DNA of 64,000 nt from positions 78,166 to 142,165 of the forward strand of contig NZ_WIAO01000013.1 of NCBI RefSeq assembly GCF_009451885.1. Reading direction: 5' to 3'. Position numbers and translations under genes: made by a program. Within the stretch, counting starts at the first letter, position 1. Each line of letters starts with the position of its first letter. This document shows positions 34,787 to 44,540 of the stretch, one piece after another. Source of the stretch: Glycomyces albidus. GTDB taxonomy: Bacteria; Actinomycetota; Actinomycetes; Mycobacteriales; Micromonosporaceae. The notes beneath the pieces are model-generated. The model searched no databases and was not told the DNA's origin. It saw only the letters and a list, made by a program, of their open reading frames with translations.

Positions 34787-34825
34787 CGGGAACGGCCCCC
34801 ACCGATCCGGTGGGGGCCGTTCCCG
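34787..34825. terminator. strong terminator downstream of the first MHYT gene
   Basis: Perfect 17-bp arms (34787-34803, 34809-34825), 5-nt loop. On the minus strand an AT-rich TTATATATAT run (complement of 34771-34780) follows 6 nt later and could add a T-tract or serve as -10 for the WXG cassette. Confidence 0.75.
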
Positions 34826-34845
34826 CTGCTTGACGGGTGCGCGGG

Positions 34846-35925
34846 TCAGTGGCCGCGGGTGTTGCGGGTGACGTCGAAGCGTTCGGCGGTGACGTCGAGG
34901 TCCGCCTGCTGGAAGGACCGCTGGGGGCGCGAGCCCGGGCGGTCGGGGACGATGCGCGGGAGGTCGTCCTGGCCCTGCGGGGCCGGGACCGGGGGAGTGG
35001 TGCGCTGGTCGGGGACGCGTCCGGAGGCGCGCTCCGTGCGGTTGCGGACGCGGCCGGGAGTGCGGGGGCGGTCCTGCTGCCGCTGCTGGCGGCGCATGCG
35101 GTCCACCGGGATCGCGCCGGTCGAGGTCGGGAGGGCCTCCTCGTCCTCGACGTGGATGCCGAGCTGCTCGCGGCGGGTCACCGTCTTCGGCGTGGTCCCC
35201 ATGAGCGCGAACAGGAGCACGATGATCCCGAGCGTCGCGACGCCGAGGATCGGCAGGATGAGCATGATCGGGTCGATGCCCTCGACGGTGTCGCGGCCCT
35301 CGTTGTAGAGGGTGACGCGGACGCCGGCCATGCCCGTGTAGTGCATGCCGCACACCGCGATCGCCATGACGACGCCCGCGGCGGTGTGCCACCGCCAGCC
35401 GTCGAGGTACATGCCGCAGAACAGCGCCGCGGTCGCGGCGACCACGGCGATCACCACGGAGGCGATGAAGTAGGTCCGGTCGTGGGAGATGAGGCCCGAG
35501 ACGTTGATGGCCGCCATGCCCGAGTAGTGCATGACGACGACGCCGAGGCCGGTGAGCGGCCCGGCGATGAGGATCTTTCCGACGGTCCCGCGGTTGCCGG
35601 TGCCCGCGACCAGGAGGCCGAAGAACACCGAGCCGACCGAGGCGACCAGGCTGAGGAACGTCCTGAGCGGGTCGTAGGCGATGTCGGAGTCGATGACCTT
35701 GAAGCCGATCATCGCGGTGAAGTGCATCATCCAAATCGCCGTGGCGCCCAAGGAGAACGAGGCCAAGGCGATCCACTGCACCCGCTTGCGGACCGCTTTC
35801 ACCGTGCCGTCCTGCCGGCGCGCCTGCGTCATGCACATCAGCGCCAGGATCGAGCCCGCGAAGGCGAATCCGAACGACATGATGGGGTTGATCCACCCAT
35901 AAGTGAAGTGACTCACATGTTCCAC
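34846..35925 (-). CDS. MHYT-domain integral membrane sensor
   Basis: 359 aa. Seven membrane helices cover residues about 10-245. Three copies of the MHYT signature are visible: IWMMHFTAMIGF near 64, VVMHYSGMAA near 130, and GMHYTGMAG near 193. These Met and His residues are thought to bind copper near the outer face and sense a diatomic gas or redox state. The cytosolic C-terminal 115 residues are disordered and rich in Arg, Gln and Pro, with no GGDEF, EAL or kinase domain. The start is GTG at 35925. A paralogue lies directly upstream on the same strand. Transcription ends at the hairpin 34787-34825. Confidence 0.88.
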   Translation of the reverse strand: MEHVSHFTYGWINPIMSFGFAFAGSILALMCMTQARRQDGTVKAVRKRVQWIALASFSLGATAIWMMHFTAMIGFKVIDSDIAYDPLRTFLSLVASVGSVFFGLLVAGTGNRGTVGKILIAGPLTGLGVVVMHYSGMAAINVSGLISHDRTYFIASVVIAVVAATAALFCGMYLDGWRWHTAAGVVMAIAVCGMHYTGMAGVRVTLYNEGRDTVEGIDPIMLILPILGVATLGIIVLLFALMGTTPKTVTRREQLGIHVEDEEALPTSTGAIPVDRMRRQQRQQDRPRTPGRVRNRTERASGRVPDQRTTPPVPAPQGQDDLPRIVPDRPGSRPQRSFQQADLDVTAERFDVTRNTRGH

Positions 35926-36005
35926 CAGCGGTCTTCCTCCCCAGGCGGCTGCCCGTATCCGGAATGTTGCGCGATTGCGATCGGCGCGGTTCGAAACCTA
36001 TACGA

Positions 36006-36809
36006 CTACTGTCCGGCGGCATCCGCAAGACGGACAGTTGCACTAGGACGGTCATTTCGGTCGAGTCGGTCGAGGCTCGGGGAGGCGAGCACCCCGAAGA
36101 CCATGCCGACGATGGCGACGAGCGCCAGGATCAGGATCGGCAGCAGCAGGATCAGCGGGTCGATGCCCGACAGGTCCGACCGCGCCGGGCCGTCGATGCG
36201 CACCGCGGCCATGCCCGTGTAGTGCATGCCGACGACGGCGACGCTCATGACGCCCGACGCGAGCGCCATCGACCCGCGCCGGTCCACCACCGCCGCGAAG
36301 CGCAGCGCCACCGTCGAGGCCACCACCGCGATGGCGGCGGAGGCCGCGACCAGCGCCGGGTCGAAACCGACCCGTCCGCCCGTCGCGACCGCCGCCATGC
36401 CGGTGTAGTGCATCCCGACCACGCCCGCGCCGCACAGCAGTCCGCCCAGCGCCAGGCGCGGCCAGCCAGCGCGCTTGCCGCCGGACGCGAACAGCCCGAC
36501 CCCCACCGCGAGCACCGCGAGCCCGAATGAAGCGGCGGTGAGCGCGGGGTCGTAGGCGATGTCCGCCCCCGTGACGGTGAAGCCGATCATCGCGATGAAG
36601 TGCATCATCCAGATGCCGATGCCGCCGATGGCCAAGGCGGCCATGAGGATCCAGCGGAGGCGTCCGCCGGCGGTGGCGGCGGCGCGGGCGTAGCGGGAGG
36701 CCGACAGGCCGAGGAAGGACCCGGCTGCGGCGAAGGCGAGGCCCATCACCGGATTGAGCCAGCCGTACGTGAAGTGGTGGTGCTCGAGCGTGACCGCGAG
36801 CGGGTCCAT
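36006..36809 (-). CDS. second MHYT-domain membrane sensor
   Basis: 267 aa, a shorter paralogue of the neighbouring gene. Seven helices and the three signature repeats are kept: IWMMHFIAMIGF, VVGMHYTGMAAV and VVGMHYTGMAAVRID. The N-terminus HHHFTYGWLNPVMGL parallels SHFTYGWINPIMSF of the first gene. Only about 30 residues follow the last helix, so no output domain exists. The ATG at 36809 follows GGAGGG by 8 nt; the longer frame to 36965 reads through unrelated residues. The two genes are 80 bp apart with an AT-richer gap that may hold a promoter for the downstream copy. Signalling partners are unknown. Confidence 0.87.
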   Translation of the reverse strand: MDPLAVTLEHHHFTYGWLNPVMGLAFAAAGSFLGLSASRYARAAATAGGRLRWILMAALAIGGIGIWMMHFIAMIGFTVTGADIAYDPALTAASFGLAVLAVGVGLFASGGKRAGWPRLALGGLLCGAGVVGMHYTGMAAVATGGRVGFDPALVAASAAIAVVASTVALRFAAVVDRRGSMALASGVMSVAVVGMHYTGMAAVRIDGPARSDLSGIDPLILLLPILILALVAIVGMVFGVLASPSLDRLDRNDRPSATVRLADAAGQ

Positions 36810-37370
36810 GGCGTTCCCTCCTGGAAGGCGTCGTGGATCCACCGTGCCGCAGCGGATGCCGGCGCCGTCGCACACGATGTGCGAGTTGTCCCGGGACGCG
36901 AAGTCGGTTGTGGAGGGTCTGCCCGGAACGCGCCCTTCGGAGGGCGAGGCGCGGGCGCGGACCAAAGCCGCGAATCGGACGGCACCGACGGTGGCCGGGT
37001 CGCGGCGGTCGGTGCCGGCGCGCTTCGTCCGAGCCGGATCAAGCCGTTGGTCTGAGGCTCATCATCCGAGTAGTCGGATTTCTCGACCGGACAGCCGAAT
37101 ACCGCGTAGGCGTGTGTCTGAATAGTCAGTGTTTCTTGAGATTCGCCCGGTAACACGGTGCGATACGGAGCCGGATTCAGTACTCCGGTACGCCCCTGGA
37201 TTTCGACGCCCTCGTTCGTCATGATGGAATCTGCTGGGCTTCACATGCCGCCCCCCGTCGTCCCCGGCGGCAGGACGGCAGCCGGCGCGCGCCGTCGGCC
37301 CGAGACCGAGCCCGGCCCGGCACGGGCCCGTCGGTCTGACACAGAGGACCACCCCAGGAGGCTAGACAAG
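36810..37370. other. 561-bp divergent intergenic region before the conservon
   Basis: No gene is supported. GC falls between about 37040 and 37220. It contains an inverted repeat ATCCGA-GTAG-TCGGAT (37064-37079) and a TTGAGA hexamer (37136-37141) pointing to cvnA without a good partner. Long open frames in this stretch have no protein-like character. Confidence 0.5.
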
Positions 37371-40300
37371 GTGAGCAAGCGCAGCTCGAACCGTGCGGGT
37401 TCAGCGGCTCGACGAGGACCGCTCGGCCTGCCCCGCATCGCCGACATGCGAATCCGGTCCAAGCTGGGACTGATCCTCCTCGTGCCCCTCGTCGTCCTGG
37501 TGGCCGTCGCCAGCCTCCGCCTGTACGACCTGGCGGACCAGGTGTTCGAGTCGGCCGACATGGTGGACCTCGTGGAGTTCAACGCCGTCACGGCCGAACT
37601 CCGGTACGACCTCCAGGTCGAGCGGTCCCTGCTCGTCACCAACCTGCGGCTCGGCGAGGACCACGTCGAGGGCATCGACGAGACCCAGTACGACGAGGCC
37701 GCCGTCGCCGCCCAGCAGCAGGCGACCGACGACGCGCTCGACCAGTTCAACGAGAAGGCCGACGCCCTCCCCTCCCTCTCCGACGACATCTCGAACCGCA
37801 TCGACGCCGTCCGTACCCAGTACGAGAGCCTGCGCCAGATCCGCCAGGCCGCCGCCGACAGCCCCGACGGCGTCTCGATCGACGCGACCTCCCGCGTCTA
37901 CCAGCGGCTCGTCGCCGAACTGGTGACGATCACCGACATCTCCTCGCGCATCGTCAACGACCCCGAGATCGCCCGGAACCTCCAGGCCATCGCCGCCGCC
38001 ACCACCGTCCTCGAGACGCTGGAGGAGGAGCGCGCGATCGCGATCAACGTCGGCAACGACAAGAAGTTCATCAACAACACCCGCTGGCAGAACTTCATCG
38101 CCTTCGCGACCCAGCGCAAGACCGCCGAGGACCAGTTCAAGACCGTCGCCGACCGCGACGAGCAGCTCGCGTTCTTCTTCAGCCCGGGCGGCCTGAACAC
38201 CGCCGAGGCCGAAGCGGCCCTGACGTTCGAGAACGAGGCGGTCAACGCCGGCACCGACAAGCCGCTCGTCGTCGACGCCGCCGTCATCGACTCCTACAAC
38301 GCGATCCTCAAGAACGGCCTCGACTACATCAACGCCGAGTCCGACGAGGTCCTGTCCGACGCGACCGCCGACCTGAACGCGCAGATCTTCCAGCTCCTGC
38401 TCGAAGCCGTGCTCATCCTCGCGGCGTTCGTCATCGCGACCGTGATCGCCCTGCTCATCGCCCGCAACATGGCGACCGGCCTGCGCCGCCTGCGCGAAGG
38501 CGCGCTGGACGTGGCGCACGTGTCGCTGCCCCAGGCGGTGGCGCAGATGCGCGACGCGGAGACCATCGGCAACCGGACCCCGGACGAGGTCGCCGCCGAC
38601 ACCGGCGCGGTCATCGACATCGACCAGCGCGACGAGATCGGCAACGTGGCGCACTCGTTCAACATCGTCCACACCGAGGCGATCCGCATCGCGGCCGAGC
38701 AGGCCGCCCTGCGCGCCAACGTCTCGCAGATGTTCATCAACCTCGCCCGCCGCTCCCAGAACCTGGTCGACCGGCTCATCGGCCACCTCGACCACCTGGA
38801 GCGCGGCGAGGAGAACCCGGACCGCCTGGCCGAGCTGTTCCAGCTCGACCACCTCGCGACCCGCATGCGCCGCAACGACGAGAACCTCCTGGTGCTCGCC
38901 GGCGCGGACTCCACCCGCCAGGAGCGCTACCCGGCGCCGATCGGCGACATCCTGCAGGCGGCCCAGTCCGAGGTCGAGCAGTACACCCGCATCGAGTTCG
39001 GGAACCTGGAGGCCGAGCGGGAGATCCGCCCCGCCGCCGTCAACGACCTCGTACACCTCATCGCCGAGCTCATGGACAACGCGACCGCGTTCTCCCCGCC
39101 GGAGTCCCCGGTGCAGGTCGAGGCCGAGCAGATGCGCACGGCCGACAGCCCGAACGGCGCGATCCGGGTCCGCATCAACGACGTCGGCATCGGCATGCCG
39201 CCGGCGCAGATCGAGGACATCAACCGGCAGCTCTCGGAGTCGGCGGACGTCATCGACCTCGCGTCCTCGCGCATGATGGGCCTGGTCGTGGTCGCCCGCC
39301 TGGCGCGGCGCCATGACGTCCACGTCGAACTGCGCCCCGGCGAGCAGCGCGGCACGGTCGCCGAGGTCATCCTGGGCGACTCGGTCCTGACCGAGCCGAA
39401 GCTCCCCGAGCGCGGCCTGCGCAGCGGCGTCCCGCTCGAGGGCGTCAACGGCAACGGCCCGCGCGGCGAGCTGCTCGGCATGGAGGCCACCGGCGCCCTG
39501 CCGCGGGTCCCCGAGAGCCCGGCGGGCCTGTTCGACACGGCCCCGCCCTCGACCCCGCACTCCCCGCCGTCGCCGCAGCCCACGCCGCCCGCGTGGCAGC
39601 CGAGCGCCCCGCAGGTGCCCTCGCGCCCGAACACTCCGCCGGCGGTCGAGCCCGTCACCGGCGAGTACTCGGTGCAGCGGCCCCAGCAGGCGCAGGACTT
39701 CCAGCCGCAGGCGTTCCAGCAGCGCCCCGTCGACGAGGAGCCGGGCTTCATGTTCCGGCCCGGCGGCCTCGCGGACGAGCGCAAGGCCAACGGCAAGGTC
39801 ATGGAGGTGACCGGGGAGATCGTCTCCTCCGAGCACGTGGCCCTGCCGAAGATCCAGCTCGAGGCGTGGACGCCCGAGCCGGAGCCGGCCCCGCCGTCGT
39901 GGCCCGACGTCGCCGCGGCACCGTCCGGCACGGAGGCGCCGCGCGCCGCCCGCCGCGACCGGGTGTCCGCCGTGGACGCCACGACCGAGCTCCCGATCTT
40001 CCGCGAGGTCGAGTCCGCCTGGTTCAAGGCGGTCACGCCCGCGCCGAAGAAGGTCGACGACGAGGCCGCGAAGGTCGAGGACGCACCCGAGTCCTCCTTC
40101 CGGTCGGCCTCCCGTGAACCCGCGGAGGTGGCGGAGGCATCCGCACCGCGCTACGCTGACCAGTCAGGTGCGGACGAGTCCCCCGCCCAGGCTCGGGACG
40201 CGGCGCCGACCTCCCCTCCGCAGCCCACGGAAGGCCCGACCATGCAGAGCACCCCCGCCGCCGACGATTCGCCGGCCGCCTCGGGTCTCGAGCGACGCCG

Positions 40301-40577
40301 CCTCACCTCCCCTGAATCCGACACCGGGTCCTACGCGTGGCGCACCGCCGCCGACGACGGGTGGTCGCGCGTCGACAACGCCTTCGCCGAGACCATCGAC
40401 GAGACGACCCCGGTGGGCCTTCCCAAGCGCCGACCGATGGAACGCCTCGTTCCCGGCGCGGTGGAGGAATCACAGGAGACCGTCAGCGCGCAGAAGCGCA
40501 ACCCCGAGGGCATTCGGGGCCTGCTGTCGGCCTATCACCGTGGGGTGCAGCGAGGACGTGGCAATGACGGCAACTGA
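37371..40577 (+). CDS. cvnA: conservon sensor kinase CvnA (NIT-HAMP-HATPase)
   Basis: 1068 aa membrane sensor at the head of a conservon. TM1 is near residues 30-48; residues 60-335 are the extracytoplasmic nitrate/nitrite-sensing helical domain (NIT-like, with LVTITDISSRIVND and LETLEEERAIAI). TM2 is near 341-361, followed by a HAMP region. The dimerisation helix QMFINLARRSQNLVDRLIGH lacks the phospho-accepting His of normal kinases, as in other CvnA proteins. The HATPase has its N box in AELMDNATAFSPP near 562 and G1 in INDVGIGMPP near 600. A 350-residue disordered tail carries SAWFK near 880 and LPKRRPMERLVPGAV near 1016. The GTG at 37371 follows CAGGAGG by 9 nt. Phosphotransfer is unproven for this class. 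Confidence 0.93.
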   Translation: MSKRSSNRAGSAARRGPLGLPRIADMRIRSKLGLILLVPLVVLVAVASLRLYDLADQVFESADMVDLVEFNAVTAELRYDLQVERSLLVTNLRLGEDHVEGIDETQYDEAAVAAQQQATDDALDQFNEKADALPSLSDDISNRIDAVRTQYESLRQIRQAAADSPDGVSIDATSRVYQRLVAELVTITDISSRIVNDPEIARNLQAIAAATTVLETLEEERAIAINVGNDKKFINNTRWQNFIAFATQRKTAEDQFKTVADRDEQLAFFFSPGGLNTAEAEAALTFENEAVNAGTDKPLVVDAAVIDSYNAILKNGLDYINAESDEVLSDATADLNAQIFQLLLEAVLILAAFVIATVIALLIARNMATGLRRLREGALDVAHVSLPQAVAQMRDAETIGNRTPDEVAADTGAVIDIDQRDEIGNVAHSFNIVHTEAIRIAAEQAALRANVSQMFINLARRSQNLVDRLIGHLDHLERGEENPDRLAELFQLDHLATRMRRNDENLLVLAGADSTRQERYPAPIGDILQAAQSEVEQYTRIEFGNLEAEREIRPAAVNDLVHLIAELMDNATAFSPPESPVQVEAEQMRTADSPNGAIRVRINDVGIGMPPAQIEDINRQLSESADVIDLASSRMMGLVVVARLARRHDVHVELRPGEQRGTVAEVILGDSVLTEPKLPERGLRSGVPLEGVNGNGPRGELLGMEATGALPRVPESPAGLFDTAPPSTPHSPPSPQPTPPAWQPSAPQVPSRPNTPPAVEPVTGEYSVQRPQQAQDFQPQAFQQRPVDEEPGFMFRPGGLADERKANGKVMEVTGEIVSSEHVALPKIQLEAWTPEPEPAPPSWPDVAAAPSGTEAPRAARRDRVSAVDATTELPIFREVESAWFKAVTPAPKKVDDEAAKVEDAPESSFRSASREPAEVAEASAPRYADQSGADESPAQARDAAPTSPPQPTEGPTMQSTPAADDSPAASGLERRRLTSPESDTGSYAWRTAADDGWSRVDNAFAETIDETTPVGLPKRRPMERLVPGAVEESQETVSAQKRNPEGIRGLLSAYHRGVQRGRGNDGN

Positions 40578-40622
40578 GTCGCTGATCCGCAACACGGCAG
40601 ACGCTACTAAGGAGCGCAAACG

Positions 40623-41021
40623 ATGAGCACTGGTGGAACCTCGGTCCAGGACCTGGGCTGGCTGCTGGCCGGCTTCGCCGAACGCGTGCCGGGCGTGGCC
40701 CACGCCGTCGCGGTCAGCGCCGACGGTCTGCTGCTGGCGTCCTCCCGGGACCTGCCAAGGGACCGCGCCGACCAGCTTTCGGCGGTGACCTCGGGTCTGG
40801 TGAGCCTGACCCAGGGCGCGTCCCGCTGCTTCGAGGGCGGCGCCGTCCTCCAGACGGTGGTCGAGATGGACCGTGGCTTCCTCTTCCTGATGTCCATCAG
40901 CGACGGTTCCTCGTTCGCGGTGCTGGCGTCGAAGAACTGCGACGTGGGCCAGGTCGGCTACGAGATGGCCCTCCTGGTCGACCGGGTCGGCCAGGCCCTC
41001 ACGCCTTCGGCCCGAAGCTGA
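40623..41021 (+). CDS. cvnB: conservon Roadblock/LC7 protein CvnB
   Basis: 132 aa Roadblock/LC7 fold. Typical stretches are [34 protein letters not shown] and [15 protein letters not shown]. In conservons this protein links the sensor kinase-like CvnA to the GTPase CvnD, possibly as a regulator of nucleotide exchange or hydrolysis, at the cytosolic membrane face. It begins 45 nt after cvnA with AAGGAG 8 nt before the ATG, so it is probably co-transcribed. A paralogue lies at 45033-45458 on the other strand. Confidence 0.93.
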   Translation: MSTGGTSVQDLGWLLAGFAERVPGVAHAVAVSADGLLLASSRDLPRDRADQLSAVTSGLVSLTQGASRCFEGGAVLQTVVEMDRGFLFLMSISDGSSFAVLASKNCDVGQVGYEMALLVDRVGQALTPSARS

Positions 41022-41044
41022 TCCGGGCCGCTTCCGGTGCACGC

Positions 41045-41074
41045 TTGGCGCAACGGGTGGCGGCACGGTAGGCT
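41045..41074 (+). promoter_or_regulatory. possible internal promoter for cvnC-cvnD
   Basis: TTGGCG (41045-41050) and TAGGCT (41069-41074) are 18 bp apart within the 219-nt gap after cvnB. Confidence 0.35.
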
Positions 41075-41240
41075 CCATTCGAGCGGGAACGCAGCTGAGA
41101 ATGGGACGAACTGAACAACGAACCCCTCCGTCGCATCCCCAGGCGACGGGCCGGTGCCTCCCCGGGCACCCGGTACACGGATAACTGACAAGACTGCGGC
41201 ACAAGGATTGTGGGATCTGGTGCCGTGGTTGGAGGTAACA

Positions 41241-41618
41241 ATGGTCCTCGGTGGTGATGAGCCTACTGGCTCACTCGTCAGACCGTACGCGGTCACGCGC
41301 GGCCGTACGCGGCCGCAATTGGAGATCGCACTCGAAGCGCTGGTGGAGACCACCGCGCGCGGCCGGTCCGGGCAGTTCCTCGGCGGCAGGGAGCAGAAGG
41401 TGATCGTCGACCTGTGCGGCGGCCGGCTCCAGTCGCTCGCGGAGATCGCCGCACGCATGGAGGTCCCGCTCGGGGTCGCCCGCGTGCTGGTCGCCGACAT
41501 GGCGGCCGACGGCTTGTTGGCAGTGCACGAACCCACCGGCTTCGACGCGGACGGCGGCGACGAATCGGTCGGAACCGAGCTCCTTGAGCGTGTCCTCAGT
41601 GGACTCAGGAGGCTATAG
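41241..41618 (+). CDS. cvnC: conservon DUF742 protein CvnC
   Basis: 125 aa DUF742 protein. The family pattern is present: LVRPYAVTRGRTRPQ near the N-terminus, then EQKVIVDLCGGRLQSLAEIAARM, and GVARVLVADMAADGLL, which has the plan of a winged helix without an obvious DNA-reading helix. It is the third conservon member and bridges CvnB and CvnD in gene order. The ATG at 41241 has GGAGG with 5 nt spacing, which decides the start against a longer frame beginning at 41154. The 219-nt gap after cvnB is unusual for a conservon and contains a promoter-like pair. Confidence 0.92.
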   Translation: MVLGGDEPTGSLVRPYAVTRGRTRPQLEIALEALVETTARGRSGQFLGGREQKVIVDLCGGRLQSLAEIAARMEVPLGVARVLVADMAADGLLAVHEPTGFDADGGDESVGTELLERVLSGLRRL

Positions 41619-41624
41619 ACCCTA

Positions 41625-42212
41625 ATGAACTCACCCGCAGACACCTCTCGTGTGACCTCTGCCAAGATCGTCATCGCCGGTGGCTTCGGCGTCGGCAAGA
41701 CGACCTTGGTCGGATCGGTCTCCGAGATCACCCCGTTGACGACCGAGGCGATCATGACCTCCGCCTCCGAGGGCGTCGACGACAACAACCTGGTGCCCGA
41801 CAAGGCGACGACCACCGTCGCGATGGACTTCGGCCGCATCACGATCGACCAGGACCTGATCCTGTACCTGTTCGGCACCCCGGGCCAGACCCGCTTCTGG
41901 TTCATGTGGGACGAGCTGGTGCGCGGCGCGATCGGCGCCATCGTCCTGGTCGACACCCGCCGCCTCGCCGACTGCTTCTCGGTCATCGACTTCTTCGAGC
42001 ACCGCAAGCTCCCATACCTGGTGGCGGTGAACTGCTTCGACGGCAAGCAGCTCCACGAGATCAACGACATCCGCGACGCCCTGCAGATCTCGCACGACGT
42101 CCCCGTGATGTACACCGATGCCCGCAACCGCGAGTCCACCAAGCAGGTGCTCATCAAGCTCGTCGAGTACGTGCTGTCGATGCGGCGAACCCGCACCGTC
42201 GGCGTCCACTAA
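41625..42212 (+). CDS. cvnD: conservon small GTPase CvnD
   Basis: 195 aa Ras-like/MglA-like GTPase. P-loop GGFGVGKTT at residues 19-27; the switch II region reads LFGTPGQTRFW, with Gly-Gln placed as in MglA-type proteins; AVNCFDG stands in place of NKxD for guanine binding. The C-terminus lacks a lipidation motif. It starts 6 nt after cvnC and ends the conservon, with a strong terminator 90 nt on. Conservons influence development and secondary metabolism in Streptomyces, with CvnD acting downstream of CvnA-B; the role here is inferred from that. Confidence 0.94.
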   Translation: MNSPADTSRVTSAKIVIAGGFGVGKTTLVGSVSEITPLTTEAIMTSASEGVDDNNLVPDKATTTVAMDFGRITIDQDLILYLFGTPGQTRFWFMWDELVRGAIGAIVLVDTRRLADCFSVIDFFEHRKLPYLVAVNCFDGKQLHEINDIRDALQISHDVPVMYTDARNRESTKQVLIKLVEYVLSMRRTRTVGVH

Positions 42213-42301
42213 GTGCCCACAACTGGACGCATGACAACCGACCGCGAACCGCGCCCCCGCGCGCGGTGACCGTCTAGGCTGACCCGAACCACCTGGACCA
42301 T

Positions 42302-42342
42302 GCTGAAGGCGCCCAAGGCAGAACGCTTTGGGCGCCTTCAGC
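42302..42342 (+). terminator. terminator of the conservon
   Basis: Perfect 15-bp arms (42302-42316, 42328-42342) with an 11-nt loop followed by GTTCTT. Confidence 0.8.
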
Positions 42343-42729
42343 GTTCTTCGGGAAGCCGTCGAGATCGCCCCTCGGAGCAGGCGGGTGCTTCGACGTTCCG
42401 GGCTGTGGGTGGCCGCGGTTGCTGAATCGGCGACAACGAGGTGAGTGGAGGGGCGGGCCTGGTTCTCCGGCCGTCTGGTTCGGTGAAGCCCGCGTTCAAG
42501 CGGCGGCGACACGGAGTACGCGGCGGGGAAGCGCGTGCGGCCGCCGGGTCCCCGGTTCGACCGGGCATCTCCTTCGGCGTGTTCCTGCTTGGGCGCGGCG
42601 AAGGGCTCGAACCCGTGCAAGGTTCGAGCTGAGCGGCTGGGACAGTGCGGCCCCAGAGGTACAGCTCCCCTTCCCCGCCCCGGCCGCTGCCGGAGCGGGC
42701 AGCGTAAGAACGGTGGCCGGCCCGGTGTC

Positions 42730-44540
42730 TCACCTTTCGGTTCGCTGATCTCGGGCGGCAGCGGCTCCCGGCCGGTCCGCGGGTGGGGGATCGGCGGTGG
42801 TTCGCCAACTCCGGCCGGTTCGGTCTCAGGTCCGGGGCCCGTGAATCTGGCTCGGCATTCGGCTCGCGCTTCCCGGATGGCGACCAGAGCGCGTCGTTGC
42901 TCGGCTGCTTGGGCTCTGGCGTCGAGGTCGGGTTTGAGTGTCTGCGCCCATTCGCTGCGGTAGAGACCGGTCGGGAAGACGTCCCAATCGGTACCGCTGT
43001 TCTCGGAGTCCATGTCCCGGTCGCTTCGCCAGTCCGAACATCCACACCCGCCCCGGCCATCCTCGACCTGCCCGACCTCCTCCTCTCCGGCCCTGACCTG
43101 CCTGGCCGAGTCTCGCCCGGTCGCGCCTCGGTGAGCGGCGGTCCCGGTCCCACTCCCGATCCCGGTGCCGGGGCAAGCGGCAGTCCCGGCCTTGACCCCG
43201 GCGGCGGTGGCCGTCCCAGTCCTCGTCCTGGCGCCGGCGCTGGTCTGGATGGTCCGCGTGTGGTCGTGGTGGGTGATCACTGCTGTCCCGGGGCCGGTCT
43301 TGACCACTTCCCAGCCGATGGTGTGGATGCGGCCGTGGTGGAATCGGCACAGGAGGATCAGGTTGTCGGCGTTGGTCTCGCCGCCGTCGGCCCAGTGGAC
43401 GATGTGGTGTGTCTCGGTCCAGGCGACCGGGCGCCCGCAGCCGGACCAGGCGCAGCCTTCGGGCTGTTCGAGTTCGAGCTTCCTGCGCAGCGACGCGTTG
43501 GGGAGGCGGGCGGCCCGGCCGAGTTCGACGGCCTCGCCGCTCTGGTAGTCGAAGACCGAGGGGATGACACCGGCTTCGCAGGCGAGGAGACGGGCCTGGG
43601 CGACCGAGATCGGCCTGCCTTCGAGGAGGGGCAGGCGGCCGGTGTCCTTGCCTTGGAGGGTCTCGATGTCGACCGTGAGGTCGAGGGTGGCGGTGTGGCC
43701 GTGGCGGGTGGCGGCTTCGGGGGAGGTGCCGTATCCGGCGAGGAGCTGGTGGAGGGCCTCGGCGTTGCGGTTCGCTTGTGGGGGAAGGACGCCGTGCTGG
43801 TCTGATTCGTCTTGGCGGGGCGGTGGAACGGCCGTCTTGAGGTACTTCTCGAGGAGGCGCCCGGTGTCGCCTGCGAGTTCGCCGGAGAGGGCCCACATGC
43901 CGTTGTCGAGTTCCGCCAGCTCGATCCATTGCAGTGACTGCTCGCCGAGGCCTTCGAGGAGTTCGGTCTCTTCGGCGAGGGAGGCCGCGAGGGAGTCGAG
44001 GTGGCGTTGGAGGTCCTTGATCGGGGCGTGGCGGCAGTACTCGGCGATCAGGTGCTCGGGTGTCGCGCACTCGGTCCGGTCGTCGAAGGGGGAGAAGACA
44101 GGTTCTCTGAAGGGGGTGCGGGCGAACAGGCGCATCGCGGGGGTGCGGTCGAGTTGCCTTACGGCGTAGGCGACCTGGTCGATCCGCGCCCGCCCGGTGG
44201 TGGCGGCAGCGGCGAGGATCGGGAACTTCCGGGAGAGGCGGGCGATGGCGGCGATGTCGGCGGCGGTGCGGTTGTGGAAGTCGAAGGTGGAGACGAGCCA
44301 GTCCCGCAGGGCTGAGAAGCCGAAAGCAATGCGGTGGAGATTGGCTTCCTTGGCCTCGATCACCGCTGACAGCACTTGGGCGTGCTGGGTGTTGATGACC
44401 TCGGCGGCCGCAACGAACGCGATGCGGATGGCCTGAGCCTGCGCGGCCCGGTCGGTGCCGGAGATGAGGGAGGCGGCCGGGCGCCCGGCGGGGAAGGCGA
44501 GTGCGGGGTGTGAGGGGGATGAAATGGGGGTGGTGGTCAT
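42730..44540 (-). CDS. DUF222/HNH endonuclease (13E12 family), 3' end unresolved
   Basis: The ATG at 44540 has GGGAGG 8 nt upstream. Residues 30-330 form the DUF222 domain. An HNH nuclease follows near residues 370-420: CAWSGCGRP, TETHHIVHWADGGETNADNL and LLCRFHHGRIH, with the catalytic HH and zinc cysteines intact. The tail is a Thr/Gly/Ala-rich linker, then a protein-like stretch ending PPEISEPKGET. No in-frame stop occurs until 41631, deep in antisense of cvnD, which is implausible. A TGA in the adjacent frame (42730-42732) comes right after that stretch, at a CCGAAAGG run, so a single-base shift there probably explains the lost stop; the end given assumes this. Such genes are multi-copy in actinobacteria, mobile-like and of unclear function. 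Confidence 0.7.

Noticed and set aside
37401..39836. 811-codon open frame on the minus strand
   Set aside because: Antisense to cvnA; no domains, no start signals.
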